The position numbers and the translations under genes were made by a program. A DNA stretch of 64,000 bases from the NCBI GenBank assembly GCA_032718475.1, contig JAUCBJ010007776.1, forward strand, positions 1-64,000. Direction: 5' to 3'. Under the pieces are notes generated by a model. The model was not told the origin of the DNA and did no database searches. It was given only the letters and a program-made list of their open reading frames with translations. The stretch is from Nemertoderma westbladi. Its lineage: Eukaryota > Xenacoelomorpha > Nemertodermatida > Nemertodermatidae. Positions 9,958-24,800 of the stretch are shown here, piece after piece. Position 1 is the stretch's first letter. The number at the start of each line of letters is the position of its first letter.

Positions 9958-11870
9958 ATGGTGGGTGTTTAATGATGGGTGTATGTATAATATACGGTGG
10001 GTGATTAAGGGTGGGTGTATATGGTGGGTGTTTGAGGGTGGGTGTATACGGTTGGTCTTTGTGGGTGGGTGTATACGGTGGGTGTTTAAGGGTGAGTGTA
10101 TTCAACGGTGGGTGTTTAAGGGTTGGTGTATACGGTGGGTGTTTGAGGGTGGGTGTATACGGTTGGTCTTTGTGGCTGGGTGTATACGGTGGGTGTTTAA
10201 GGGTGAGTGTATTCAACGGTGGGTGTTTGAGGGTGGGTGTATTCAACGGTGGGTGTTTAAGGGTGAGTGTATTCAACGGTGGGTGTTTGAGGGTGGGTGT
10301 ATACGGTGGGTGTTTGAGGGTGGGTGTATTCAACGGTGGGTGTTTAAGGGTGAGTGTATTCAACGGTGGGTGTTTAAGGGTGAGTGTATTCAACGGTTGG
10401 TGTATATGGTGGGTGTTTAAGGGTGAGTGTATTCAACGGTGGGTGTTTAAGGGCTGGTGTATACTGTGGGTGTTTGAGGGTGGGTTTATACGGTGGGTGT
10501 TTGAGGGTGGGTGTATACGGTGGGTGTTTGAGGGTGGGTGTATACGGTGGGTGTATATGGTGGGTGTTTAAGGGTGAGTGTATTCAACGGTGGGTGTGTA
10601 AGGGGTTGTGTATACGGTGGGTGTTTGAGGGTGGGTGTATACGGTGGGTGTTTGAGGGTGGGTGTATACAGTGGGTGTTTGAGGGTGGGTATATACGGTG
10701 GGTGTTTAAGGGTGAGTGTATTCAACGGTGGGTGTTTAAGGGGTGGTGTATACGGTGGGTGTTTGAGGGTGGGTGTATACGGTGGGTGTTTGAGGGTGGG
10801 TGTATACGGTGGGTGTTTAAGGGTGAGTGTATTCAACGGTGGGTGTTTAAGGGGTGGTGTATACGGTGGGTGTTTGAGGGTGGGTGTATACGGTGGGTGT
10901 TTGAGGGTGGGTGTATACGGTGGGTGTTTGAGGGTGGGTGTATACGGTGGGTGTTTGAGGGTGGGTGTATACGGTGGGTGTTTGAGGGTGGGTGTATACG
11001 GTGGGTGTTTAAGGGTGAGTGTATTCAACGGTGGGTGTTTAAGGGGTGGTGTATACGGTGGGTGTTTGAGGGTGGGTGTTTGAGGGTGGGTGTATACGGT
11101 GGGTGTTTGAGGGTGAGTGTATACGGTGGGTGTTTGAGGGTGGGTGTATACGGTGGGTGTTTGAGGGTGGGTGTATACGGTGGGTGTTTAAGGGTGAGTG
11201 TATTCAACGGTGGGTGTTTAAGGGTGAGTGTATTCAACGGTGGGTGTTTAAGGGTGTATACGGTAAGTGTTTGAGGGTGGGTGTTTGAGGGTGGGTGTAT
11301 ACGGTGGGTGTTTAAGGATGGGTGTATACGGTGGGTGTTTGAGGGTGGGTGTATACGGTGGGTGTTTAAGGATGGGTGTATACGGTGGGTGTTTAAGGAC
11401 GGGTGAATACGGTGGGTGTTTGAGGGTGGGTGTTTGAGGGTGGGTGTATACGGTGGGTGTTTGAGGGTGAGTGTATACGGTGGGTGTTTGAGGGTGGGTG
11501 TATACGGTGGGTGTTTGAGGGTGGGTGTATACGGTGGGTGTTTAAGGGTGAGTGTATTCAACGGTGGGTGTTTAAGGGTGAGTGTATTCAACGGTGGGTG
11601 TTTAAGGGTGTATACGGTAAGTGTTTGAGGGTGGGTGTTTGAGGGTGGGTGTATACGGTGGGTGTTTAAGGATGGGTGTATACGGTGGGTGTTTGAGGGT
11701 GGGTGTATACGGTGGGTGTTTAAGGATGGGTGTATACGGTGGGTGTTTAAGGACGGGTGAATACGGTGGGTGTTTAAGGACGGGTGTAAACGGTGGGTGT
11801 TTGAGGGTGGGTGTATTCAACGGTGGGTGTTTAAGGGTGTATACGGTAAGTGTTTGAGGGTGGGTGTATA
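9958..11870 (+). repeat. 27-bp G-rich array, variant family (about 70 copies)
   Basis: Units such as GGGTGTATACGGTGGGTGTT followed by TGAGGGT or TAAGGGTGA. A second unit type has TATTCAACGG in place of TATACGG. The unit length and the GGTGGGTGTTTRAG core are shared with 8712-9207, so the two arrays are related. A block of several hundred bp is repeated at about 11060-11280 and 11410-11640, showing large segmental duplication. Confidence 0.95.
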
Positions 11871-11879
11871 CATTATATT

Positions 11880-12242
11880 AAATAATGTGTGTGTATACGG
11901 TGGGTGTATACGTTGGGTGTTTAATAATGTGTGTGTATACGGTGGGTGTATACGTTGGGTGTTTAATAATGTGTGTGTATACGGTGGGTGTATACGTTGG
12001 GTGTTTAATAATGTGTGTGTATACGGTGGGTGTATACGTTGGGTGTTTAATAATGTGTGTGTATACATTGGGTGTATACGTTGGGTGTTTAATAATGTGT
12101 GTGTATACGGTGGGTGTATACGTTGGGTGTTTAATAATGTGTGTGTATACGTTGGGTGTTTAATAATGTGTGTGTATACGGTGGGTGTATACGTTGGGTG
12201 TTTAATAATGTGTGTGTATACATTGGGTGTTTACGTTGGGTG
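11880..12242 (+). repeat. 42-bp tandem array (about 8-9 copies)
   Basis: Units join GTGTGTGTATACGGTGGGTG to TATACGTTGGGTGTTTAATA. They are built from the same GTATACGGTGGGTG module as the preceding 27-bp array, with a TTTAATAATG linker. Confidence 0.9.
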
Positions 12243-12857
12243 ACATAGGGTTGGGTAATAGTTACTATATGTCAGATCATTAGTTGGTTCTTAGGTTGCC
12301 ACTGACAAACTTTATTAATTGTCTTTTAATGCACATTAGCTCAACGCCGATTGGTATTTTACGTCTGTTTCGAAGTTTGAGATAAATTTCTGATATTTTT
12401 ACTTAACCTTTAAACTTTTGGATATTTTGAAGTTTTATTTCTATAACGAAAATTTAATTTTTCTTTAGATATTCTTCGCTGCAACAATATTGTGATTAAA
12501 ATCTACTTTATTCCTTATTTCTACTTATTCTACTTTATGTTCCTAGTTTATTATCTTTGATGCCAAATGGAATAATTTTCCTGTTTCGTAATAAAGAGTT
12601 TAAATAATTTTATGAATTCCAAAAATATAAGTAGTTCGTGTAGTTACCGGTATTTGTAATGAATTAATAATATTAATTGCATTTATTTCAATTGGCGCAA
12701 ATGTGAACATTGTGGGGCGAGTCACAAAGTGTTGGCGAGCCATCAGCGAACATTGTTCTCCTTGTTAAAATGTTTTTGTTGAATTTAAAATATTTACTTT
12801 TCAAGATTATTTAGTTTGTTAGTTTTGTAAGAAAAGTCAATGTGGATGGCATTCATC
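12243..12857. other. AT-rich spacer, no gene seen
   Basis: About 600 bp between the G-rich arrays and the large satellite. I see no open reading frame of note, RNA gene or repeat. Confidence 0.6.
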
Positions 12858-15800
12858 CATAACAGCATAACAGCTCAATAAACCACACACACCCGTGAGA
12901 TACATAACAGCAGCACACTATGTTAGGTCTCAATAAACCACCCACACAGGTGAGATACATAACAGTAGCACACTATGTTAGGTCTCAATAAACCACCCAC
13001 ACAGGTGAGATACATAACAGCAGCACACTATGTTAGGTCTCAATAAACCACCCACACCCGTGAGATACATAACAGCAGCACACTATGTTAGGTCTCAATA
13101 AACCACCCACACCCGTGAGATACATAACAGCAGCACACTATGTTAGGTCTCAATAAACCACCCACACCCGGGAGATACATAACAGTAGCACACTATGTTA
13201 GGTCTCAATAAACCACCCACACCCGTGAGATACATAACAGTAGCACACTATGTTAGGTCTCAATAAACCACCCACACAGGTGAGATACATAACAGCAGCA
13301 CACTATGTTAGGTCTCAATAAACCACCCACACAGGTGAGATACATAACAGTAGCACACTATGTTAGGTCTCAATAAACCACCCACACCCGTGAGATACAT
13401 AACAGTAGCACACTATGTTAGGTCTCAATAAACCACCCACACAGGTGAGATACATAACAGCAGCACACTATGTTAGGTCTCAATAAACCACCCACACCCG
13501 TGAGATACATAACAGCAGCACACTATGTTAGGTCTCAATAAACCACCCACACCCGTGAGATACATAACAGCAGCACACTATGTTAGGTCTCAATAAACCA
13601 CCCACACAGGTGAGATACATAACAGCAGCACACTATGTTAGGTCTCAATAAACCACCCACACAGGTGAGATACATAACAGTAGCACACTATGTTAGGTCT
13701 CAATAAACCACCCACACAGGTGAGATACATAACAGCAGCACACTATGTTAGGTCTCAATAAACCACCCACACCCGTGAGATACATAACAGTAGCACACTA
13801 TGTTAGGTCTCAATAAACCACCCACACAGGTGAGATACATAACAGCAGCACACTATGTTAGGTCTCAATAAAACACCCACACCCGTGATATACATAACAG
13901 CAGCACACTATGTTAGGTCTCAATAAACCACCCACACAGGTGAGATACATAACAGTAGCACACTATGTTAGGTCTCAATAAACCACCCACACAGGTGAGA
14001 TACATAACAGCAGCACACTATGTTAGGTCTCAATAAACCACCCACACAGGTGAGATACATAACAGTAGCACACTATGTTAGGTCTCAATAAACCACCCAC
14101 ACCCGTGAGATACATAACGGCAGCACACTATGTTAGGTCTCAATAAACCACCCACACAGGTGAGATACATAACAGCAGCACACTATGTTAGGTCTCAATA
14201 AACCACCCACACAGGTGAGATACATAACAGTAGCACACTATGTTAGGTCTCAATAAACCACCCACACAGGTGAGATACATAACAGCAGCACACTATGTTA
14301 GGTCTCAATAAACCACCCACACCCGTGAGATACATAACAGCAGCACACTATGTTAGGTCTCAATAAACCACCCACACCCGTGAGATACATAACAGTAGCA
14401 CACTATGTTAGGTCTCAATAAACCACCCACACAGGTGAGATACATAACAGCAGCACACTATGTTAGGTCTCAATAAACCACCCACACAGGTGAGATACAT
14501 AACAGCAGCACACTATGTTAGGTCTCAATAAACCACCCACACCCGTGAGATACATAACAGCAGCACACTATGTTAGGTCTCAATAAACCACCCACACAGG
14601 TGAGATACATAACAGCAGCACACTATGTTAGGTCTCAATAAACCACCCACACCCGTGAGATACATAACAGTAGCACACTATGTTAGGTCTCAATAAACCA
14701 CCCACACAGGTGAGATACATAACAGCAGCACACTATGTTAGGTCTCAATAAACCACCCACACAGGTGAGATACATAACAGCAGCACACTATGTTAGGTCT
14801 CAATAAACCACCCACACAGGTGAGATACATAACAGCAGCACACTATGTTAGGTCTCAATAAACCACCCACACAGGTGAGATACATAACAGCAGCACACTA
14901 TGTTAGGTCTCAATAAACCACCCACACAGGTGAGATACATAACAGCAGCACACTATGTTAGGTCTCAATAAACCACCCACACCCGTGAGATACATAACAG
15001 CAGCACACTATGTTAGGTCTCAATAAACCACCCACACAGGTGAGATACATAACAGCAGCACACTATGTTAGGTCTCAATAAACCACCCACACCCGTGAGA
15101 TACATAACAGTAGCACACTATGTTAGGTCTCAATAAACCACCCACACAGGTGAGATACATAACAGCAGCACACTATGTTAGGTCTCAATAAACCACCCAC
15201 ACAGGTGAGATACATAACAGCAGCACACTATGTTAGGTCTCAATAAACCACCCACACAGGTGAGATACATAACAGTAGCACACTATGTTAGGTCTCAATA
15301 AACCACCCACACAGGTGAGATACATAACAGCAGCACACTATGTTAGGTCTCAATAAACCACCCACACAGGTGAGATACATAACAGCAGCACACTATGTTA
15401 GGTCTCAATAAACCACCCACACAGGTGAGATACATAACAGTAGCACACTATGTTAGGTCTCAATAAACCACCCACACAGGTGAGATACATAACAGTAGCA
15501 CACTATGTTAGGTCTCAATAAACCACCCACACAGGTGAGATACATAACAGTAGCACACTATGTTAGGTCTCAATAAACCACCCACACAGGTGAGATACAT
15601 AACAGCAGCACACTATGTTAGGTCTCAATAAACCACCCACACAGGTGAGATACATAACAGCAGCACACTATGTTAGGTCTCAATAAACCACCCACACAGG
15701 TGAGATACATAACAGCAGCACACTATGTTAGGTCTCAATAAACCACCCACACAGGTGAGATACATAACAGTAGCACACTATGTTAGGTCTCAATAAACCA

Positions 15801-18800
15801 CCCACACAGGTGAGATACATAACAGCAGCACACTATGTTAGGTCTCAATAAACCACCCACACAGGTGAGATACATAACAGCAGCACACTATGTTAGGTCT
15901 CAATAAACCACCCACACAGGTGAGATACATAACAGTAGCACACTATGTTAGGTCTCAATAAACCACCCACACAGGTGAGATACATAACAGCAGCACACTA
16001 TGTTAGGTCTCAATAAACCACCCACACAGGTGAGATACATAACAGCAGCACACTATGTTAGGTCTCAATAAACCACCCACACAGGTGAGATACATAACAG
16101 TAGCACACTATGTTAGGTCTCAATAAACCACCCACACAGGTGAGATACATAACAGTAGCACACTATGTTAGGTCTCAATAAACCACCCACACCCGTGAGA
16201 TACATAACAGCAGCACACTATGTTAGGTCTCAATAAACCACCCACACAGGTGAGATACATAACAGTAGCACACTATGTTAGGTCTCAATAAACCACCCAC
16301 ACACGTGAGATACATAACAGCAGCACACTATGTTAGGTCTCAATAAACCACCCACACAGGTGAGATACATAACAGCAGCACACTATGTTAGGTCTCAATA
16401 AACCACCCACACAGGTGAGATACATAACAGTAGCACACTATGTTAGGTCTCAATAAACCACCCACACAGGTGAGATACATAACAGCAGCACACTATGTTA
16501 GGTCTCAATAAACCACCCACACCCGTGAGATACATAACAGCAGCACACTATGTTAGGTCTCAATAAACCACCCACACCCGTGAGATACATAACAGTAGCA
16601 CACTATGTTAGGTCTCAATAAACCACCCACACAGGTGAGATACATAACAGCAGCACACTATGTTAGGTCTCAATAAACCACCCACACAGGTGAGATACAT
16701 AACAGCAGCACACTATGTTAGGTCTCAATAAACCACCCACACCCGTGAGATACATAACAGTAGCACACTATGTTAGGTCTCAATAAACCACCCACACAGG
16801 TGAGATACATAACAGCAGCACACTATGTTAGGTCTCAATAAACCACCCACACAGGTGAGATACATAACAGCAGCACACTATGTTAGGTCTCAATAAACCA
16901 CCCACACAGGTGAGATACATAACAGTAGCACACTATGTTAGGTCTCAATAAACCACCCACACCGGTGAGATACATAACAGCAGCACACTATGTTAGGTCT
17001 CAATAAACCACCCACACAGGTGAGATACATAACAGTAGCACACTATGTTAGGTCTCAATAAACCACCCACACAGGTGAGATACATAACAGCAGCACACTA
17101 TGTTAGGTCTCAATAAACCACCCACACAGGTGAGATACATAACAGTAGCACACTATGTTAGGTCTCAATAAACCACCCACACCCGTGAGATACATAACAG
17201 CAGCACACTATGTTAGGTCTCAATAAACCACCCACACCCGTGAGATACATAACAGTAGCACACTATGTTAGGTCTCAATAAACCACCCACACAGGTGAGA
17301 TACATAACAGCAGCACACTATGTTAGGTCTCAATAAACCACCCACACAGGTGAGATACATAACAGCAGCACACTATGTTAGGTCTCAATAAACCACCCAC
17401 ACAGGTGAGATACATAACAGTAGCACACTATGTTAGGTCTCAATAAACCACCCACACAGGTGAGATACATAACAGCAGCACACTATGTTAGGTCTCAATA
17501 AACCACCCACACCCGTGAGATACATAACAGCAGCACACTATGTTAGGTCTCAATAAACCACCCACACAGGTGAGATACATAACAGCAGCACACTATGTTA
17601 GGTCTCAATAAACCACCCACACAGGTGAGATACATAACAGCAGCACACTATGTTAGGTCTCAATAAACCACCCACACAGGTGAGATACATAACAGCAGCA
17701 CACTATGTTAGGTCTCAATAAACCACCCACACAGGTGAGATACATAACAGTAGCACACTATGTTAGGTCTCAATAAACCACCCACACAGGTGAGATACAT
17801 AACAGTAGCACACTATGTTAGGTCTCAATAAACCACCCACACCCGGTGAGATACATAACAGCAGCACACTATGTTAGGTCTCAATAAACCACCCACACAG
17901 GTGAGATACATAACAGTAGCACACTATGTTAGGTCTCAATAAACCACCCACACAGGTGAGATACATAACAGCAGCACACTATGTTAGGTCTCAATAAACC
18001 ACCCACACCCGTGAGATACATAACAGCAGCACACTATGTTAGGTCTCAATAAACCACCCACACAGGTGAGATACATAACAGCAGCACACTATGTTAGGTC
18101 TCAATAAACCACCCACACCAGGTGAGATACATAACAGCAGCACACTATGTTAGGTCTCAATAAACCACCCACACAGGTGAGATACATAACAGTAGCACAC
18201 TATGTTAGGTCTCAATAAACCACCCACACAGGTGAGATACATAACAGTAGCACACTATGTTAGGTCTCAATAAACCACCCACACAGGTGAGATACATAAC
18301 AGCAGCACACTATGTTAGGTCTCAATAAACCACCCACACCCGTGAGATACATAACAGCAGCACACTATGTTAGGTCTCAATAAACCACCCACACAGGTGA
18401 GATACATAACAGTAGCACACTATGTTAGGTCTCAATAAACCACCCACACAGGTGAGATACATAACAGCAGCACACTATGTTAGGTCTCAATAAACCACCC
18501 ACACCCGTGAGATACATAACAGCAGCACACTATGTTAGGTCTCAATAAACCACCCACACCCGTGAGATACATAACAGCAGCACACTATGTTAGGTCTCAA
18601 TAAACCACCCACACAGGTGAGATACATAACAGCAGCACACTATGTTAGGTCTCAATAAACCACCCACACAGGTGAGATACATAACAGCAGCACACTATGT
18701 TAGGTCTCAATAAACCACCCACACAGGTGAGATACATAACAGTAGCACACTATGTTAGGTCTCAATAAACCACCCACACAGGTGAGATACATAACAGCAG

Positions 18801-21800
18801 CACACTATGTTAGGTCTCAATAAACCACCCACACCCGTGAGATACATAACAGCAGCACACTATGTTAGGTCTCAATAAACCACCCACACAGGTGAGATAC
18901 ATAACAGTAGCACACTATGTTAGGTCTCAATAAACCACCCACACAGGTGAGATACATAACAGCAGCACACTATGTTAGGTCTCAATAAACCACCCACACC
19001 CGTGAGATACATAACAGCAGCACACTATGTTAGGTCTCAATAAACCACCCACACCCGTGAGATACATAACAGCAGCACACTATGTTAGGTCTCAATAAAC
19101 CACCCACACAGGTGAGATACATAACAGCAGCACACTATGTTAGGTCTCAATAAACCACCCACACAGGTGAGATACATAACAGCAGCACACTATGTTAGGT
19201 CTCAATAAACCACCCACACAGGTGAGATACATAACAGCAGCACACTATGTTAGGTCTCAATAAACCACCCACACAGGTGAGATACATAACAGCAGCACAC
19301 TATGTTAGGTCTCAATAAACCACCCACACCCGTGAGATACATAACAGCAGCACACTATGTTAGGTCTCAATAAACCACCCACACAGGTGAGATACATAAC
19401 AGTAGCACACTATGTTAGGTCTCAATAAACCACCCACACAGGTGAGATACATAACAGCAGCACACTATGTTAGGTCTCAATAAACCACCCACACCCGTGA
19501 GATACATAACAGCAGCACACTATGTTAGGTCTCAATAAACCACCCACACAGGTGAGATACATAACAGCAGCACACTATGTTAGGTCTCAATAAACCACCC
19601 ACACCCGTGAGATACATAACAGCAGCACACTATGTTAGGTCTCAATAAACCACCCACACAGGTGAGATACATAACAGCAGCACACTATGTTAGGTCTCAA
19701 TAAACCACCCACACCCGTGAGATACATAACAGCAGCACACTATGTTAGGTCTCAATAAACCACCCACACCCGTGAGATACATAACAGCAGCACACTATGT
19801 TAGGTCTCAATAAACCACCCACACAGGTGAGATACATAACAGCAGCACACTATGTTAGGTCTCAATAAACCACCCACACAGGTGAGATACATAACAGTAG
19901 CACACTATGTTAGGTCTCAATAAACCACCCACACCCGTGAGATACATAACAGCAGCACACTATGTTAGGTCTCAATAAACCACCCACACCCGTGAGATAC
20001 ATAACAGCAGCACACTATGTTAGGTCTCAATAAACCACCCACACAGGTGAGATACATAACAGTAGCACACTATGTTAGGTCTCAATAAACCACCCACACA
20101 GGTGAGATACATAACAGCAGCACACTATGTTAGGTCTCAATAAACCACCCACACCCGTGAGATACATAACAGCAGCACACTATGTTAGGTCTCAATAAAC
20201 CACCCACACAGGTGAGATACATAACAGCAGCACACTATGTTAGGTCTCAATAAACCACCCACACCCGTGAGATACATAACAGCAGCACACTATGTTAGGT
20301 CTCAATAAACCACCCACACAGGTGAGATACATAACAGCAGCACACTATGTTAGGTCTCAATAAACCACCCACACAGGTGAGATACATAACAGCAGCACAC
20401 TATGTTAGGTCTCAATAAACCACCCACACCCGTGAGATACATAACAGCAGCACACTATGTTAGGTCTCAATAAACCACCCACACCCGTGAGATACATAAC
20501 AGTAGCACACTATGTTAGGTCTCAATAAACCACCCACACAGGTGAGATACATAACAGCAGCACACTATGTTAGGTCTCAATAAACCACCCACACCCGTGA
20601 GATACATAACAGCAGCACACTATGTTAGGTCTCAATAAACCACCCACACAGGTGAGATACATAACAGCAGCACACTATGTTAGGTCTCAATAAACCACCC
20701 ACACCCGTGAGATACATAACAGTAGCACACTATGTTAGGTCTCAATAAACCACCCACACCCGTGAGATACATAACAGCAGCACACTATGTTAGGTCTCAA
20801 TAAACCACCCACACCCTCAATAAACCACCCACACAGGTGAGATACATAACAGTAGCACACTATGTTAGGTCTCAATAAACCACCCACACAGGTGAGATAC
20901 ATAACAGCAGCACACTATGTTAGGTCTCAATAAACCACCCACACCCGTGAGATACATAACAGCAGCACACTATGTTAGGTCTCAATAAACCACCCACACA
21001 GGTGAGATACATAACAGCAGCACACTATGTTAGGTCTCAATAAACCACCCACACAGGTGAGATACATAACAGCAGCACACTATGTTAGGTCTCAATAAAC
21101 CACCCACACCCGTGAGATACATAACAGCAGCACACTATGTTAGGTCTCAATAAACCACCCACACCCTCAATAAACCACCCACACAGGTGAGATACATAAC
21201 AGTAGCACACTATGTTAGGTCTCAATAAACCACCCACACAGGTGAGATACATAACAGCAGCACACTATGTTAGGTCTCAATAAACCACCCACACCCGTGA
21301 GATACATAACAGCAGCACACTATGTTAGGTCTCAATAAACCACCCACACAGGTGAGATACATAACAGCAGCACACTATGTTAGGTCTCAATAAACCACCC
21401 ACACCCGTGAGATACATAACAGCAGCACACTATGTTAGGTCTCAATAAACCACCCACACCCGTGAGATACATAACAGCAGCACACTATGTTAGGTCTCAA
21501 TAAACCACCCACACCCGTGAGATACATAACAGTAGCACACTATGTTAGGTCTCAATAAACCACCCACACCCGTGAGATACATAACAGCAGCACACTATGT
21601 TAGGTCTCAATAAACCACCCACACCCGTGAGATACATAACAGCAGCACACTATGTTAGGTCTCAATAAACCACCCACACCCGTGAGATACATAACAGCAG
21701 CACACTATGTTAGGTCTCAATAAACCACCCACACCCGGGAGATACATAACAGCAGCACACTATGTTAGGTCTCAATAAACCACCCACACCCGTGAGATAC

Positions 21801-24800
21801 ATAACAGCAGCACACTATGTTAGGTCTCAATAAACCACCCACACCCGTGAGATACATAACAGCAGCACACTATGTTAGGTCTCAATAAACCACCCACACC
21901 CGTGAGATACATAACAGCAGCACACTATGTTAGGTCTCAATAAACCACCCACACCCGGGAGATACATAACAGCAGCACACTATGTTAGGTCTCAATAAAC
22001 CACCCACACCCGTGAGATACATAACAGCAGCACACTATGTTAGGTCTCAATAAACCACCCACACCCGTGAGATACATAACAGCAGCACACTATGTTAGGT
22101 CTCAATAAACCACCCACACCCGTGAGATACATAACAGCAGCACACTATGTTAGGTCTCAATAAACCACCCACACCCGTGAGATACATAACAGCAGCACAC
22201 TATGTTAGGTCTCAATAAACCACCCACACCCGGGAGATACATAACAGCAGCACACTATGTTAGGTCTCAATAAACCACCCACACCCGTGAGATACATAAC
22301 AGCAGCACACTATGTTAGGTCTCAATAAACCACCCACACCCGTGAGATACATAACAGCAGCACACTATGTTAGGTCTCAATAAACCACCCACACCCGTGA
22401 GATACATAACAGCAGCACACTATGTTAGGTCTCAATAAACCACCCACACCCGTGAGATACATAACAGCAGCACACTATGTTAGGTCTCAATAAACCACCC
22501 ACACCCGTGAGATACATAACAGCAGCACACTATGTTAGGTCTCAATAAACCACCCACACCCGGGAGATACATAACAGCAGCACACTATGTTAGGTCTCAA
22601 TAAACCACCCACACCCGGGAGATACATAACAGCAGCACACTATGTTAGGTCTCAATAAACCACCCACACCCGTGAGATACATAACAGCAGCACACTATGT
22701 TAGGTCTCAATAAACCACCCACACCCGTGAGATACATAACAGCAGCACACTATGTTAGGTCTCAATAAACCACCCACACCCGTGAGATACATAACAGCAG
22801 CACACTATGTTAGGTCTCAATAAACCACCCACACCCTCAATAAACCACCCACACAGGTGAGATACATAACAGCAGCACACTATGTTAGGTCTCAATAAAC
22901 CACCCACACCCGTGAGATACATAACAGCAGCACACTATGTTAGGTCTCAATAAACCACCCACACAGGTGAGATACATAACAGCAGCACACTATGTTAGGT
23001 CTCAATAAACCACCCACACCCGTGAGATACATAACAGCAGCACACTATGTTAGGTCTCAATAAACCACCCACACCCGTGAGATACATAACAGCAGCACAC
23101 TATGTTAGGTCTCAATAAACCACCCACACCCGTGAGATACATAACAGTAGCACACTATGTTAGGTCTCAATAAACCACCCACACCCGTGAGATACATAAC
23201 AGCAGCACACTATGTTAGGTCTCAATAAACCACCCACACCCGTGAGATACATAACAGCAGCACACTATGTTAGGTCTCAATAAACCACCCACACCCGTGA
23301 GATACATAACAGCAGCACACTATGTTAGGTCTCAATAAACCACCCACACCCGTGAGATACATAACAGTAGCACACTATGTTAGGTCTCAATAAACCACCC
23401 ACACCCGTGAGATACATAACAGCAGCACACTATGTTAGGTCTCAATAAACCACCCACACCCGTGAGATACATAACAGCAGCACACTATGTTAGGTCTCAA
23501 TAAACCACCCACACCCGTGAGATACATAACAGTAGCACACTATGTTAGGTCTCAATAAACCACCCACACAGGTGAGATACATAACAGCAGCACACTATGT
23601 TAGGTCTCAATAAACCACCCACACCCGTGAGATACATAACAGCAGCACACTATGTTAGGTCTCAATAAACCACCCACACCCGTGAGATACATAACAGCAG
23701 CACACTATGTTAGGTCTCAATAAACCACCCACACCCGTGAGATACATAACAGCAGCACACTATGTTAGGTCTCAATAAACCACCCACACCCGTGAGATAC
23801 ATAACAGCAGCACACTATGTTAGGTCTCAATAAACCACCCACACCCGTGAGATACATAACAGCAGCACACTATGTTAGGTCTCAATAAACCACCCACACC
23901 CGTGAGATACATAACAGCAGCACACTATGTTAGGTCTCAATAAACCACCCACACCCGTGAGATACATAACAGCAGCACACTATGTTAGGTCTCAATAAAC
24001 CACCCACACCCGTGAGATACATAACAGCAGCACACTATGTTAGGTCTCAATAAACCACCCACACCCGTGAGATACATAACAGCAGCACACTATGTTAGGT
24101 CTCAATAAACCACCCACACCCGTGAGATACATAACAGCAGCACACTATGTTAGGTCTCAATAAACCACCCACACCCGTGAGATACATAACAGCAGCACAC
24201 TATGTTAGGTCTCAATAAACCACCCACACCCGTGAGATACATAACAGCAGCACACTATGTTAGGTCTCAATAAACCACCCACACCCGGGAGATACATAAC
24301 AGCAGCACACTATGTTAGGTCTCAATAAACCACCCACACCCGTGAGATACATAACAGCAGCACACTATGTTAGGTCTCAATAAACCACCCACACCCGGGA
24401 GATACATAACAGCAGCACACTATGTTAGGTCTCAATAAAACACCCACACCCGTGAGATACATAACAGCAGCACACTATGTTAGGTCTCAATAAACCACCC
24501 ACACCCGTGAGATACATAACAGCAGCACACTATGTTAGGTCTCAATAAACCACCCACACCCGTGAGATACATAACAGCAGCACACTATGTTAGGTCTCAA
24601 TAAACCACCCACACCCGGGAGATACATAACAGCAGCACACTATGTTAGGTCTCAATAAACCACCCACACCCGGGAGATACATAACAGCAGCACACTATGT
24701 TAGGTCTCAATAAACCACCCACACCCGGGAGATACATAACAGCAGCACACTATGTTAGGTCTCAATAAACCACCCACACCCGTGAGATACATAACAGCAG

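Noticed and set aside
8700-12242. Telomeric repeat
   Set aside because: G-rich and tandem, but units are 27 and 42 bp and are not TTAGGG-type.
9878-12243. Cys/Val/Gly-rich and Pro/Thr-rich predicted proteins
   Set aside because: Reading frames through 27- and 42-bp arrays, in opposite strands and overlapping frames.
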